Source of the DNA: CALBZH01 sp964538515
Lineage (GTDB): Bacteria > Desulfobacterota > Syntrophobacteria > Syntrophobacterales > Syntrophobacteraceae
Length of the DNA: 57,551 nucleotides
Assembly: GCA_964538515.1 (NCBI GenBank)
Contig: CAZIEW010000029.1
Span: 1-57,551 of the forward strand
Direction: 5' to 3'
Positions 1-8,813 of this stretch are shown here, in pieces. The translations under genes were made by a program, and so were the position numbers. The notes beneath the pieces are model-generated. The model saw only the letters and a program-made list of their open reading frames with translations, was not told where the DNA came from and did not search any database. How positions within the stretch are numbered: the stretch's first letter is position 1; each line of letters begins with the position of its first letter.

Positions 1-878
1 CTCACAAGCACCATGCCGGCCAAGGGCATGAAGGCCACGACCTGCTCAATCACCATCTCAATCGCCACGTCGAGCACGTCGCCTGCGTGACCTGCCACAG
101 CCCCGTTTACGCCAAGTGCAAGGCCACCAAGACCTGGTGGGACTGGTCCAAGGCCGGCGACAAGGAGCGCAAGCCGCTGAAAGACGAATACGGCATGCCC
201 GACTACGACATCAACAAGGGCGAGTTTAAGTGGAAGGAGAGTGCCCAGCCCGTTTACACCTGGTACAATGGCAAAGTCCGACGACACATTATCGGGGACA
301 AGCTGGCCTCGGAAGGCATCACGAAGCTCACCGAGCCCGTCGGCGCTCTGAGCGATGCCAAGTCGAAGATTTATCCCTTTAAACTGATGGAAGGTCGTCA
401 GATGGCCGATGCCGAGCACAACACCCTCATCGTGCCGCACCTCTTCGGCCCTCAGGGCTACTGGAAAACCTTCGACTGGAGCCGGTCGTTCGAGATCGGC
501 ATGAAATCCGTGAACCTTCCGTACAGCGGGAAGTACAAATGGGTGGACACCACCATGTACTGGGGCCTGAACCATGAAACCATGCCGGCCCGCAACGCCC
601 TGGGGTGCTCCCAGTGCCACGAGTCCCTCACGGGGGAGAAGACCTGCAGCCGCTGCCACCAGAACACACGCGAAGTCGATTTCAAGAAGCTCTCTTCTTC
701 CGGCACGGACTTCTCCTGGATGAAATCCAGGGGCCGCGACGTCTCCGGCCTCATCGGGAAGACGGATTACGTTAACTTCAAGTCGCTCGGCTACAAGGGT
801 GACCCCATCCTGACCGGGGGCCGCTTCAAGAAACTGCCCCTGGTAGCCGGGTGTGCGCCGAGCACCGCGGGACAGTAA
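1..878 (+). CDS. Octaheme c-type cytochrome, tetrathionate reductase family (3' part)
   Basis: This is the C-terminal 291 residues of a secreted multiheme cytochrome; the gene enters from the left edge with its reading frame at base 3. Three CxxCH heme sites are visible: CVTCH (bases 84-98), CSQCH and CSRCH (about 606-660). His-rich sequence before the first offers axial ligands. The stretch between the hemes is rich in Trp and Tyr (KTWWDWSKAGD, AQPVYTWYNGK), which resembles the octaheme tetrathionate reductase (OTR) family. In that family the hemes lie in the periplasm and reduce tetrathionate, nitrite or hydroxylamine. The other hemes and the signal peptide would lie outside the window. It ends in TAA, followed by a 12-bp palindrome (883-894). 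The family call rests on pattern recognition; that it is a multiheme cytochrome is certain. Confidence 0.75.
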   Translation, partial: HKHHAGQGHEGHDLLNHHLNRHVEHVACVTCHSPVYAKCKATKTWWDWSKAGDKERKPLKDEYGMPDYDINKGEFKWKESAQPVYTWYNGKVRRHIIGDKLASEGITKLTEPVGALSDAKSKIYPFKLMEGRQMADAEHNTLIVPHLFGPQGYWKTFDWSRSFEIGMKSVNLPYSGKYKWVDTTMYWGLNHETMPARNALGCSQCHESLTGEKTCSRCHQNTREVDFKKLSSSGTDFSWMKSRGRDVSGLIGKTDYVNFKSLGYKGDPILTGGRFKKLPLVAGCAPSTAGQ

Positions 879-957
879 TGGAGCGGCCGGCCGCAAACGG
901 CGGACGGCCGATCGGTGAGGAAAGGGCGCAACGCCTCCCGTAGTCGGAGCTCTCACG

Positions 958-2778
958 ATGAACCTGCGCTGGTCGGGCTATCAAGTGACCCAAGTCCTTC
1001 AGGAAGAGTGGCGTCCGTTGGGATGGCTCTTCCTGATTCTATTGCTCCAGGCCTTGATCTCCATTCTCGAGCCCTGGCCGCTTCAGATCATCTTCGACAA
1101 CGTCATTCTGAACGAGCCGGTGTCGGGCAGACTGGTCGGCGCGCTCGGGGCGGTCTGGGAGGATGTGGGCCGTCATCTGCTGGGGGTCATGGTTTCCGCT
1201 CTAATGGCCATTGCGCTCCTGAACGCGGCGGCCCTTTATGCCCAAAACGTCGCCGTCTCGCGGCTCAGTCAGCGCGTGGTCAACAAGCTGCGGATACGGC
1301 TTTTCTCGCACATCCTCGACTTGCCGGTCGCCTACTTCAATCGCGTGGGATCCGGCGAGATCGTCTCACGCATCACCTCCGACACGGCGGACCTCCAGGC
1401 CCTGGTGGAAGGGGGCACTGTCCTTGCCTTCAGAAGTCTTCCGACGATCATCGGCATCTCGGCCATCATGCTCTGGATCGACTACCGGTTCGCATTGCTT
1501 GGACTGGCCGTAACCCCGCTCCTGGCGTGGAGCACGCTCTTTTTCGGGAAGAAGGTGAAGCAGGCTTCCAGACAGCAGCGGAGCCACGAAACCGAGGTGG
1601 CGACCGTGGCCGAGGTGGCGGCCAGGACCCAAAAGTGCTTGAAAATCCTTGGCATCAAGGAGCAGGAAGTTCAGCGGTTGTCATTCGTGTGCGCGTGCAG
1701 CGAGGAAGCGGGGGTTGAGGCGGGAGCCTGGCAAGGCGGCTACACGGCGGCCACCCATTCCATCCTTTCCGTCGGCATCGCCCTGGTCGTGCTGCTGGGG
1801 GTGCGACGGATTCAAACGGGCCACATCAGCCCCGGAGAGCTGCTGGTGTTCATGAGCTATCTCGGGAGCCTTTACAAGCCCATTCGAGAATTCACCAAAT
1901 TTTTCAACAAGATGTCGAAGGCCATGGCCTGCAGCGAGCGCATCGAGGACGTCATGGCCATCACCCCCTGCCGTCTGGGGGTCTGCGACAGGCCCGAGGC
2001 TTCAGCGATGCCTCCTTTCCGGGATTCCATCGTCTTTGAAAACGTGTCCTTTGCCTATCAGCCGAACAGCCCCATCCTTCGCGACATCGATCTGGAGGTG
2101 AAAAAGGGGCAGAAGATTGCCATCGTCGGGGATTCGGGCGGGGGCAAATCAACCCTTCTCAGCCTCATTCCCCGCTTTTTCGACCCCGCTGAAGGAAGAG
2201 TCCTGATCGACGGGATCGACGTGCGCACCTATACCCTCGATTCCCTGCGGGCCGCCATGGCCATCGTGCCGCAGGACGTCATCACCTTCGGGACCACCGT
2301 CATGGCTAACATCGCCATCGGAAAACCCGGCGAGCAGCCCTCTGAAGAGGACGTCATCCGGGCGGCCAAGCTCGCCAATGCCCATGATTTCATCGAAGCC
2401 CTTCCCGAAGGCTACCAGACCATCCTCGGAGCGAGCGGCGTCCAGCTGTCCGGAGGGCAGGCGAAGCGGATTCACATCGCGAGGGCCTTGCTGCGGGATG
2501 CCCCCATTTTGCTCCTGGATGAGCCGACCTCGGGACTCGATCCCTCTTCGGAAGTCCAGGTCATGGAGGCATTCGATCGACTCATGGAGCACCGAACCAT
2601 CTTCATGGTCTCCCACCATTTGCCCATTGTGGCGAACGCCGACCTGATCGTCGTCATCCGCCAGGGCCGCATCGTGGAGAAAGGAACCCATCACGAGCTC
2701 ATGCAGCAAGGCAAGGTTTATCGCCGGTTCTGGGACGAGCAGACGCGCAGGGTCGTTCCATCGGATACGGATGGATGA
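958..2778 (+). CDS. ABC exporter, fused membrane and ATPase domains (MsbA/LmrA type)
   Basis: The 606-residue half-transporter has an N-terminal six-helix membrane domain (about residues 20-310) and a C-terminal nucleotide-binding domain. Visible motifs are Walker A GDSGGGKST, signature LSGGQAKR, Walker B ILLLDEPTS and the switch His in VSHHLP. It should act as a homodimer in the cytoplasmic membrane and export a lipid, peptide or drug-like substrate; nothing nearby names the substrate. The Walker A carries GGGK rather than the common GSGK, which is tolerated in the family. The gene starts 79 bp after the cytochrome and ends inside a strong hairpin (2773-2798). I therefore treat it as a unit separate from the Fe-S genes that follow. 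Confidence 0.88.
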   Translation: MNLRWSGYQVTQVLQEEWRPLGWLFLILLLQALISILEPWPLQIIFDNVILNEPVSGRLVGALGAVWEDVGRHLLGVMVSALMAIALLNAAALYAQNVAVSRLSQRVVNKLRIRLFSHILDLPVAYFNRVGSGEIVSRITSDTADLQALVEGGTVLAFRSLPTIIGISAIMLWIDYRFALLGLAVTPLLAWSTLFFGKKVKQASRQQRSHETEVATVAEVAARTQKCLKILGIKEQEVQRLSFVCACSEEAGVEAGAWQGGYTAATHSILSVGIALVVLLGVRRIQTGHISPGELLVFMSYLGSLYKPIREFTKFFNKMSKAMACSERIEDVMAITPCRLGVCDRPEASAMPPFRDSIVFENVSFAYQPNSPILRDIDLEVKKGQKIAIVGDSGGGKSTLLSLIPRFFDPAEGRVLIDGIDVRTYTLDSLRAAMAIVPQDVITFGTTVMANIAIGKPGEQPSEEDVIRAAKLANAHDFIEALPEGYQTILGASGVQLSGGQAKRIHIARALLRDAPILLLDEPTSGLDPSSEVQVMEAFDRLMEHRTIFMVSHHLPIVANADLIVVIRQGRIVEKGTHHELMQQGKVYRRFWDEQTRRVVPSDTDG

Positions 2779-2798
2779 CCGAGCGCACTCGGTCATCC
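2773..2798 (+). terminator. Hairpin over the exporter stop codon
   Basis: Two perfect 11-base arms (2773-2783 and 2788-2798, GGATGACCGAG and its complement) enclose a four-base loop and include the exporter's TGA stop. There is no clean T-run afterwards, so it may be a weak terminator or an mRNA-end stabiliser. It lies just before the sigma-54 promoter at 2815. Confidence 0.55.
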
Positions 2799-2814
2799 GG
2801 GAGATGTTTAAGCC

Positions 2815-2830
2815 TGGCATGGCGATTGCC
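2815..2830 (+). promoter_or_regulatory. Sigma-54 (-24/-12) promoter 1
   Basis: The sequence TGGCAT-GGCGA-TTGCC matches the sigma-54 consensus, with GG and GC ten bases apart. It lies 49 bp before the ATG at 2880 of the NifU-like gene. It is one of five such sites in this island. Confidence 0.75.
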
Positions 2831-2879
2831 TAAGCGGATCCCTGACGTCTTGATTCTCCCTGCGCGGAAAGGGCTTGTG

Positions 2880-3344
2880 ATGAGAAGAGAAGCACTGAAT
2901 TCGGAAATGGACACATGCGAAGTGATGCTCGATGTTGAGCCCGAGCTTTTCGAGGATCCGGGAGACCTTTTCCGGAGCCAGGACATCGAGCTGCAGCTGG
3001 ACTCGCGGTTCATGGGCACGATCGAGAACCCTTCGGGGTTCGGAACGGTCACGGGGACCTGCGGAAAGACGTTGGGATTCTATCTCCATGTCCATGGGGA
3101 GCGAATCACCGACGCACGGTTCGTGACCGACGGGGACCAGGCAGCCCGGCAATGCGGCTGCGCCGTGGCCCAGTTGTCTACGGGGCGCTCGCTTGACGAA
3201 GCGATCCTCATTGGAGGCGACACCGTTCTCAAGCTGTTGAACGGACTCCCCAAGAGCAAGGTACACTGTGCGTTCTTGGCAACGGCGGCATTTCATGCCG
3301 CAATTCAGGACTGGATGAGGAAAGGGGAGCGCGCAAGCGCCTGA
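2880..3344 (+). CDS. NifU/IscU-like Fe-S scaffold domain protein
   Basis: The 154-residue cytoplasmic protein resembles the N-terminal scaffold domain of NifU/IscU, on which Fe-S clusters are assembled before transfer. The family's three-part Cys pattern is recognisable but altered: TCGKT (about residue 61), RQCGCA (about 91) and VHCAF (about 130). An in-frame ATG exists at 2775, but the sigma-54 site at 2815 and the GGAAAGG ribosome site before 2880 favour the later start. The C-terminal NifU domains are absent. A paralog lies at 8814. Cysteine desulfurase is not in the window, so the sulfur source is unknown; the neighbouring persulfide reductase is a possible link. Confidence 0.72.
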   Translation: MRREALNSEMDTCEVMLDVEPELFEDPGDLFRSQDIELQLDSRFMGTIENPSGFGTVTGTCGKTLGFYLHVHGERITDARFVTDGDQAARQCGCAVAQLSTGRSLDEAILIGGDTVLKLLNGLPKSKVHCAFLATAAFHAAIQDWMRKGERASA

Positions 3345-3467
3345 TGAGCGCCGCCGGCACCATCAAGAGAAGGCTTGTTCAGGGCCTGTCACCTGCTATA
3401 CTCGCCACGGACCGAACGAAGCAAGGGTAACGATTGTCCGAACAAAACCGACAAGAGGAGAAAGATC

Positions 3468-5171
3468 ATGCCAAACAGTTTGCGCGTGCTGATTGTAGGC
3501 GGAGTCGCCTGCGGGCCTAAAGCGGCTTCTCGTCTCAAACGCTTGTGCCCTTCGTATGACGTGACCATGATCGACAAGGGGCATCAAGTCTCTTACGGGG
3601 CCTGCGGCCTCCCTTACTACGTGGAGGGGACTTTTCCCGATGTGGCCATGCTCATGGAAACCCCGGCGGCTGTCGCGCGCAATGTGCCCTTCTTTGAAAA
3701 GGTAAAAGGATTCAAGACGCTGACCCGAACCGAGGCCATCCGGATCGACCGCGAGCGCAAAGTGGCTCGCGTGAGGAATCTCGACAGCGGCGTCGAGGAA
3801 GACCTCCCCTACGACAAGCTCGTTCTGGCCACGGGAAGCCGTCCGATCGTGCCCCCCGTTCCCGGCCTGGAGCTCAAGAACGTCTGGTACATGCGGCAGC
3901 CGGACGACGCCGACAGCATGGTACGGGAGATCGAGGCCCAAGGGCTCAAGAATGCCGTCCTCATCGGGGCGGGCTACATCGGGATCGAGATGGCGGAGGC
4001 GCTGCGAAGGCGAGGTCTGACCGTCACTCTGGTGGAAATGTTCGATCGGATCCTTCCGCAGTTCCTGGACCCCGAAATGGCGATGCTGGCCGAGAAGCAC
4101 CTGGTCTTGAAAGGGATCGCCCTGGCCCTGGGAGAGCGGGTGCTGGCCGTTGAGGGCAGCGGGAAGGTCGCTTCGGTTCGGACGGACAAGCAGACCATTC
4201 CGGCGGACCTGGTCGTGGTTGGCGCGGGGGTTCGGCCCAACGACGAGTTAGCGCGGGAAGCCGGCCTTGCCTGCGCTCCCAAGGGAGGCATCCTGATCAA
4301 CCGCTACTGTCAGACGAGCGATCCCGACATCTACGCCGGCGGCGACTGTGTGGTGAACCATGCCGTGGACCCGAGCGCACGCGGGCCTCTGTTCGTTCCC
4401 CTCGGATCGACCTCGAACAAGCACGGCCGAACGATCGCCGACGACATCGCCGGGCGCCCGCACCCCTTCATCGGGATCACGTCCACGGGAGTCTGCCAGG
4501 CGTTCGACTACACCCTAGGACGAACGGGGCTCACGGAAAAGCAGGCAAAAGAGGTGGAGCCGGAGATCGAATCCATGATTTGGGCGGGGCCTGACGCGCC
4601 GCACTACATGCCCAAGAGCAAGCCGCTGATCATCAAAATGGTGGCGTCCAAGCGAACGCGAAAGCTGCTCGGCGTTCAGGTCGTCGGTCCCGGGGACGGC
4701 TCCAAGCGTCTGGACGTGGCCGCCAGCACCTTGTATTACGGCGGCACCGTGGACGACGTCGCCCGGATCGATCTCGGGTACGCACCGCCCTACGCTCCCC
4801 CCATCGATCCCATTGCCACGGCGGCCCACATCCTGGCGAACAAGCTCGAAGGCATCGCCAAGTCCATCTCCCCCCTGGAGGCAAAACGTCGCATCGACAA
4901 CAAAGACGACCTGATCCTCCTCGACGTCCGCACCCCGGACGAATTCAAGATGATTCGGTTGCCGTACGACCAGGTGATCCACATCCCGTTGGGGATGCTT
5001 CGAGCCCGCCTGGGTGAATTGCCCAAAGACAAGGACATCCTGGCATTTTGCAAGATCAGCATGCGCGGTTACGAAGCCCAGTTGATCCTCAACGCCGCCG
5101 GATTCGATCGCGTGTGCTTCATCGAAGGCGGCATCGTGGCGTGGCCGTTTGAAGTGGTTACGACCGGCTGA
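3468..5171 (+). CDS. CoA-disulfide/persulfide reductase with C-terminal rhodanese domain
   Basis: The 567-residue flavoprotein has an N-terminal FAD motif (GGVACGPKAASR), the single redox-active Cys in GACGLPYYVEG (about residue 43), an NAD(P)H motif (GAGYIGIEMAE) and a dimerisation domain. The last 100 residues are a rhodanese domain with Cys in AFCKISMRGY. This layout matches the CoADR-Rhd family, NADH-dependent reducers of CoA- or glutathione-persulfides and polysulfide. It is cytoplasmic. The ATG at 3468 is chosen because AGAGGAG precedes it by eight bases; an in-frame ATG at 3375 has no such site. It is followed after 10 bp by a DsrE-like gene, so the pair probably handles sulfane sulfur. 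Confidence 0.85.
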   Translation: MPNSLRVLIVGGVACGPKAASRLKRLCPSYDVTMIDKGHQVSYGACGLPYYVEGTFPDVAMLMETPAAVARNVPFFEKVKGFKTLTRTEAIRIDRERKVARVRNLDSGVEEDLPYDKLVLATGSRPIVPPVPGLELKNVWYMRQPDDADSMVREIEAQGLKNAVLIGAGYIGIEMAEALRRRGLTVTLVEMFDRILPQFLDPEMAMLAEKHLVLKGIALALGERVLAVEGSGKVASVRTDKQTIPADLVVVGAGVRPNDELAREAGLACAPKGGILINRYCQTSDPDIYAGGDCVVNHAVDPSARGPLFVPLGSTSNKHGRTIADDIAGRPHPFIGITSTGVCQAFDYTLGRTGLTEKQAKEVEPEIESMIWAGPDAPHYMPKSKPLIIKMVASKRTRKLLGVQVVGPGDGSKRLDVAASTLYYGGTVDDVARIDLGYAPPYAPPIDPIATAAHILANKLEGIAKSISPLEAKRRIDNKDDLILLDVRTPDEFKMIRLPYDQVIHIPLGMLRARLGELPKDKDILAFCKISMRGYEAQLILNAAGFDRVCFIEGGIVAWPFEVVTTG

Positions 5172-5181
5172 GGAGTGACTC

Positions 5182-5532
5182 ATGAAACAGAAAATCGCGC
5201 TCTTTGCATTCAACGGGGAAGCCATGTGCTTCATGCACGTGCTGTTGAACGGACTCGACCTGATCGAAAAGGGCTTCGAAGCCAAACTGATCATCGAGGG
5301 TGCCGCAACCAAGCTCATCCCGGAAATGGCCAAAGCGGAGAGCCCCCTCAATCGGCTCTACGAAAAGGCCAAGGCGGCAAACCTCATCGAAGGGGCCTGC
5401 CGGGCATGCTCCGCCAAGATGGGGACGCTCCAGGCGGCGGAAGCGCAGGGGATTCGCCTCTTGGACGATCTCTTGGGACACCCTTCCATGAGGGGCTACC
5501 TTGCTGAAGGATTTCAGATCATCACCTTTTGA
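5182..5532 (+). CDS. DsrE-family-like small cytoplasmic protein
   Basis: The 116-residue protein has the compact alpha/beta look of the DsrE/DsrF sulfur-carrier family: a hydrophobic first strand (KIALFAFNGEAMCFMHVLLNG), a central IIEGAATKLIP, and Cys in GACRACSAKMG. The Cys pair CRAC (about residues 74-77) sits where DsrE proteins bind persulfide. It follows the persulfide reductase by 10 bp and is surely co-transcribed. A sulfur-transfer role is inferred from fold resemblance and context; I cannot say which partner accepts the sulfur. GAGGAG precedes the ATG. Confidence 0.65.
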   Translation: MKQKIALFAFNGEAMCFMHVLLNGLDLIEKGFEAKLIIEGAATKLIPEMAKAESPLNRLYEKAKAANLIEGACRACSAKMGTLQAAEAQGIRLLDDLLGHPSMRGYLAEGFQIITF

Positions 5533-5656
5533 GGCCGACCCGTGCGACATCGCTGAGGACACGGCCACCCAGGAGCGTGTCCATTAGCGACCCAAACCCC
5601 GAAAAGCGTTATTCCGGCAGATCTTGGACCGGGAATCCTGACCGATGGTGGAAAGG

Positions 5657-5690
5657 CCGGGATCCCGGCTAAAAGACTGCCGGGATGACG
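5657..5690. repeat. Partial copy of a CCGGGATGACG dispersed repeat
   Basis: CCGGGATCCCGG followed by CCGGGATGACG matches the inner and right parts of the fuller element at 51246-51323. Short repeats of this kind are common between genes in this group of bacteria. Confidence 0.55.
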
Positions 5691-6040
5691 TGGGGGCTCT
5701 CTCCGCCTCGAAATCGAGATCGGCCCCGCCGACCCTGCCATGCCCTCTCCGGCCGCCTTCAAGCTCGCAATCATGAGGGTTCATTTTGCACCCGAGCGTC
5801 CTCTCAAGAGGGTTCAATACGATGCCGCCGAAAGAAGGTCTCTCTCCACGGACTCCCTCGAGTGCAGCACGGCGAAAGTCATCCATCATACGACCGTGAT
5901 GCCAGATGTTGGCTGCCGGATCAAGACGCCTTCGTTTCATCGAGCATCCGGAATCTGCCATCTAGCATCGATCTCGTACGGGCGCAGCCCTTCTGCCGCG
6001 CGGGACCGGCCTCTTCGCGTCCCGATGCGGTTCCATCCGG

Positions 6041-6056
6041 TGGCACGGAGATTGCC
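6041..6056 (+). promoter_or_regulatory. Sigma-54 (-24/-12) promoter 2
   Basis: TGGCAC-GGAGA-TTGCC has exact consensus form and spacing. It is 91 bp before the start of the NifX/ORP-like gene at 6148 and should drive the six-gene run to 9734. Confidence 0.8.
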
Positions 6057-6147
6057 ACTGCCTTGGCCCCGGCATCGACTTGGTTTAGAAGAGCGTCCGG
6101 AGTGTCTGGCACGCCGGCGCGGATCAACAAGCGGAAAGGTGGTTACA

Positions 6148-6513
6148 ATGAGCAAGATTGCAGTGACAAGCGAAGGTCCTTCTCTGGATGATCTAGTGGA
6201 TCCCCGTTTCGGCCGAGCTGCCGGGTTTCTGGTCGTGGACTTGGATACCATGAAAACCGAGTACATCGACAACGGGCAGACCCAGGTCATGGCTCAGGGC
6301 GCGGGCATTCAAGCCACGGAGCTGGTGGCGCGAGCGGGCGTCAGCTGGGTTTTGAGCGGCTACGTGGGTCCCAAAGCGTTCCAAGCCCTCTCTGCGGCTG
6401 GAATCAACGTGGGACAGAATCTGGAAGGGATGACCGTGCGTCAAGCGGTGGAACGATTCAAGGCGGGAGGTGTTGAATCGGCTCAGGCTCCCAACCGGGA
6501 GGCCGGACGATGA
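6148..6513 (+). CDS. NifX/NafY-like dinitrogenase cofactor-domain protein (ORP-like)
   Basis: The 121-residue protein is a single NifX/NifB-C-terminal domain: KIAVTSEGPSLDD, then VDPRFGRAAGF, then a GIQATELVARAGVSWVLSG segment. Family members bind molybdenum-iron or Mo-Cu-S clusters, including the orange protein (ORP) of Desulfovibrio. GGAAAGGTGG precedes the ATG. The last four bases overlap the next ATPase gene. Together with the two ferredoxin-ATPases downstream this looks like an ORP-type operon, which in Desulfovibrio is sigma-54 controlled. The bound metal cannot be read from sequence. Confidence 0.8.
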   Translation: MSKIAVTSEGPSLDDLVDPRFGRAAGFLVVDLDTMKTEYIDNGQTQVMAQGAGIQATELVARAGVSWVLSGYVGPKAFQALSAAGINVGQNLEGMTVRQAVERFKAGGVESAQAPNREAGR

Positions 6514-7391
6514 TTGTCTCCGTGGCGAGCGGCAAGGGCGGCACGGGGAAGACCACGGTGACCGCCTCGTTGGCCTCCGTCTGGGATGGACCGGTGCACG
6601 CGGTGGACCTGGATGTCGAGGAGCCCAACCTGCACCTGTTTCTTAACCCCGTCATCGCGGGGGCGGAAAAGGCCCACATGCCCGTGCCCGTCGTGGAGGA
6701 GGCGCTCTGCACCCACTGTGGCGCCTGCTCCGATCTGTGTCAGTTCAAAGCGATCAGCGACCTGAAGTCGCTGGTCCTGACGTTTCCCGAAATGTGCCAT
6801 GGCTGCGGAGGCTGCATGGCCATTTGTCCCGAGAAGGCCATTTCACGCGGCACACGGGAGCTGGGAGAGATCAGCTGGGGAGTGTCCGGAAAGGTCCATT
6901 TTCTCATGGGGCGATTGCGAGTCGGTGAGGCGATGAGCCCGCCTCTCATGCGCCACGTCAAGGCTATGCTGGGGCGGATGCTGGATGCCAAGGGCGGGGA
7001 TGCGGTCATCGACGCCCCTCCCGGGGTGAGCTGTCCGGCGGTCAATGCGGTCATGGACAGCGACGTGATCCTTCTTGTCACCGAGCCGACGCCATTCGGG
7101 TTTTATGATTTCGAGCTCGCCTGGCGAGCCTTTTCACCGTTCAATAAGCCGATGGGCGCGGTGATCAACCGCGCCGGACTCGGGAACGATGCCGTTCTCC
7201 GGTTTTGCAGCAACAAGGGGATCCCGATCCTGGCAAGCATTCCGTACGACCGGGCGATAGCGGAAGCTTACTCCCAGGGACGGATCATCGCCGAAACATC
7301 CCCTAAGCTTCGCGAGACCTTTGTCGCGCTCAAGGGCGCAATCCAAGCGCTGGCCAGTCAGGCCGGCGGGAAGGAGGCCGCCCATGCGTGA
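6510..7391 (+). CDS. MinD/ParA-superfamily ATPase with inserted ferredoxin domain (first of a pair)
   Basis: The 293-residue protein opens with a deviant Walker A, ASGKGGTGKTT (residues 6-16). Two [4Fe-4S] motifs are inserted in the ATPase fold: CTHCGACSDLC (about residues 67-77) and CHGCGGCMAIC (about 95-105). The ATPase core then resumes with DAPPGVSCP. This is the COG1149 layout; homologs form the ORP complex of Desulfovibrio. The start overlaps the preceding NifX-like gene by four bases and the end overlaps its sister ATPase, so the three are translationally coupled. A role in moving or inserting a metal cluster at the cost of ATP is inferred from the Mrp/NBP35 relatives. Confidence 0.85.
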   Translation: MIVSVASGKGGTGKTTVTASLASVWDGPVHAVDLDVEEPNLHLFLNPVIAGAEKAHMPVPVVEEALCTHCGACSDLCQFKAISDLKSLVLTFPEMCHGCGGCMAICPEKAISRGTRELGEISWGVSGKVHFLMGRLRVGEAMSPPLMRHVKAMLGRMLDAKGGDAVIDAPPGVSCPAVNAVMDSDVILLVTEPTPFGFYDFELAWRAFSPFNKPMGAVINRAGLGNDAVLRFCSNKGIPILASIPYDRAIAEAYSQGRIIAETSPKLRETFVALKGAIQALASQAGGKEAAHA

Positions 7392-8262
7392 AGTGGTGAT
7401 CATCAGTGGCAAGGGGGGTACGGGAAAAACGTCGCTCACCGGCGCCTTTGCCCATTTGTCAACGAACAAGGTCATCTGCGATCTCGACGTGGACGCCCCC
7501 GACCTGCATCTGCTCCTGCAGCCCGAACGGGAGCGGGAAGAGCCCTTCTATTCGGGCCATGAGGCCGTAATCGAGCCGCAGCTGTGCGAGGGCTGCGGTC
7601 TTTGCGCTTCGCTGTGTCATTTCGGGGCGATTCGGGAGGACGATCAGGGCTTCAGCGTAGATCCTCTGCGGTGTGAAGGGTGCAAGGTGTGCGTGGCTTT
7701 CTGCCCGGCCAAGGCGATCTCCTTCCCGGAAAGGCACTGCGGGACCTGGTATGTGTCGTCCACCCGATTCGGGCCGTTCGTTCACGCTCAACTGTTTCCG
7801 GGCGAGGAGAACTCGGGAAGACTGGTCATGGTGCTCAAGCAGCAGGCGCGGGATCTGGCCAAGGCGATTGGGGCGAGCCTCGTGCTCTGTGACGGAGCCC
7901 CCGGGATCGGCTGCCCCGTGATCAGCTCGCTTTCCGGCACGAGCCTTGCTGTTGCGGTGACGGAGCCCACCCCATCGGGGAGGCATGACTTGGAGCGGGT
8001 GGCCGAGCTCTGTCGGCACTTCCAGGTGACGTTTGCCGTCATCATCAATAAGTTCGACCTCAATCCGGATGAGACCGACCGGATCGAGGTTTACTGCCGC
8101 GCCGGGGGATATCCGGTGCTGGCGCGATTGCCCCACGATCCCATCGTCACCCAGTCCATGATCCAGGGTCGGGTCGTGACCGAGGGAGACGAGATGGGAT
8201 TCACCCGGGAGCTGAAACAGGCCTGGTCCCGCATCGAGGACTTGGCCGGTGTCTCTCGGTAG
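7384..8262 (+). CDS. MinD/ParA-superfamily ATPase with inserted ferredoxin domain (second of a pair)
   Basis: The 292-residue sister of the preceding gene has Walker A SGKGGTGKTS near residue 8, ferredoxin motifs CEGCGLCASLC and CEGCKVCVAFC, then the DGAPGIGCP segment. GGAAGGAGG lies just before the ATG at 7384; an in-frame earlier start would overlap the neighbour by 70 bases without a ribosome site. The paralogs keep the same domain order but differ widely in sequence, which suggests a hetero-oligomer. A 130-bp gap then separates it from another NifX-like gene. Confidence 0.85.
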   Translation: MREVVIISGKGGTGKTSLTGAFAHLSTNKVICDLDVDAPDLHLLLQPEREREEPFYSGHEAVIEPQLCEGCGLCASLCHFGAIREDDQGFSVDPLRCEGCKVCVAFCPAKAISFPERHCGTWYVSSTRFGPFVHAQLFPGEENSGRLVMVLKQQARDLAKAIGASLVLCDGAPGIGCPVISSLSGTSLAVAVTEPTPSGRHDLERVAELCRHFQVTFAVIINKFDLNPDETDRIEVYCRAGGYPVLARLPHDPIVTQSMIQGRVVTEGDEMGFTRELKQAWSRIEDLAGVSR

Positions 8263-8392
8263 CCACCCATGTGGGGACACGACCGGGATTGGCGTGTGGG
8301 TCAGTTTTTCAAGGCTGGTAGGGCTGTGGAAGGATAGCGCCACAGCGTAAGCGTAGAGGACCCCATTTTTAGAATCAACAAAGGAGCATGAC

Positions 8393-8791
8393 GTGAACAG
8401 TCTAATCGTTGCCATTCCTTCTTCTCATCCGGGCGGACTCGAAGCCCCCCTCGGCGCTCACTTCGGCCACTGCGATCTTTACACCGTCGTGAAGATCGCA
8501 GACGGCAAAGTCCTCGAGGTTCAGACTCTTCCAAATGTCCCCCACCAGCAGGGCGGATGCATGGCCCCGGTCAACCACCTCGCCCAAAACGGCGTGCAGG
8601 TGCTTATTGCGGGCGGCATGGGCATGCGGCCCCTCATGGGGTTCAACCAGGTGGGCATCGACGTCCTTTACGGCGGCGGCGCGACCACTGTAGGAGAAGC
8701 GGTGGAAGCCCTGTTGAAGGGAAGCTTGCAGCGGTTCACCAGCGAATTTACCTGCGGCGGTGGCGGTGCCCCTCAGACGGGCCGGTTCTGA
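8393..8791 (+). CDS. NifX-like cofactor-domain protein
   Basis: The 132-residue single-domain member of the NifX/NafY family uses a GTG start with AAGGAG six bases before it. The family's FGHCDLY segment and the Gly-rich IAGGMGMRPL turn are clear. It ends in a Gly/Cys tail (FTCGGGGAP). Free His and Cys residues (PHQQGGCMAP, GHC) are possible metal ligands. It sits between the paired ferredoxin-ATPases and a NifU-like scaffold, so a cluster carrier role is likely. Confidence 0.8.
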   Translation: MNSLIVAIPSSHPGGLEAPLGAHFGHCDLYTVVKIADGKVLEVQTLPNVPHQQGGCMAPVNHLAQNGVQVLIAGGMGMRPLMGFNQVGIDVLYGGGATTVGEAVEALLKGSLQRFTSEFTCGGGGAPQTGRF

Positions 8792-8813
8792 GCATCGAGA
8801 AGAAGGATAAATC

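Larger units (their letters stand above)
5536..6147 (+). other. 612-bp gap between genes
   Basis: I see no convincing gene here. The stretch holds a CCGGGATCCCGG-type dispersed repeat (5657-5690) and, near its end, a sigma-54 promoter (6041-6056). Open frames in it look like GC-rich noise. Confidence 0.6.

Noticed and set aside
5740..6147. Upstream extension of the NifX-like gene to 5740
   Set aside because: It would cross the sigma-54 promoter at 6041 and adds Arg/Pro-rich noise; GGAAAGGTGG marks the start at 6148. Extensions at 3375, 7321, 15827, 35499 and 54496 were dropped for similar reasons.
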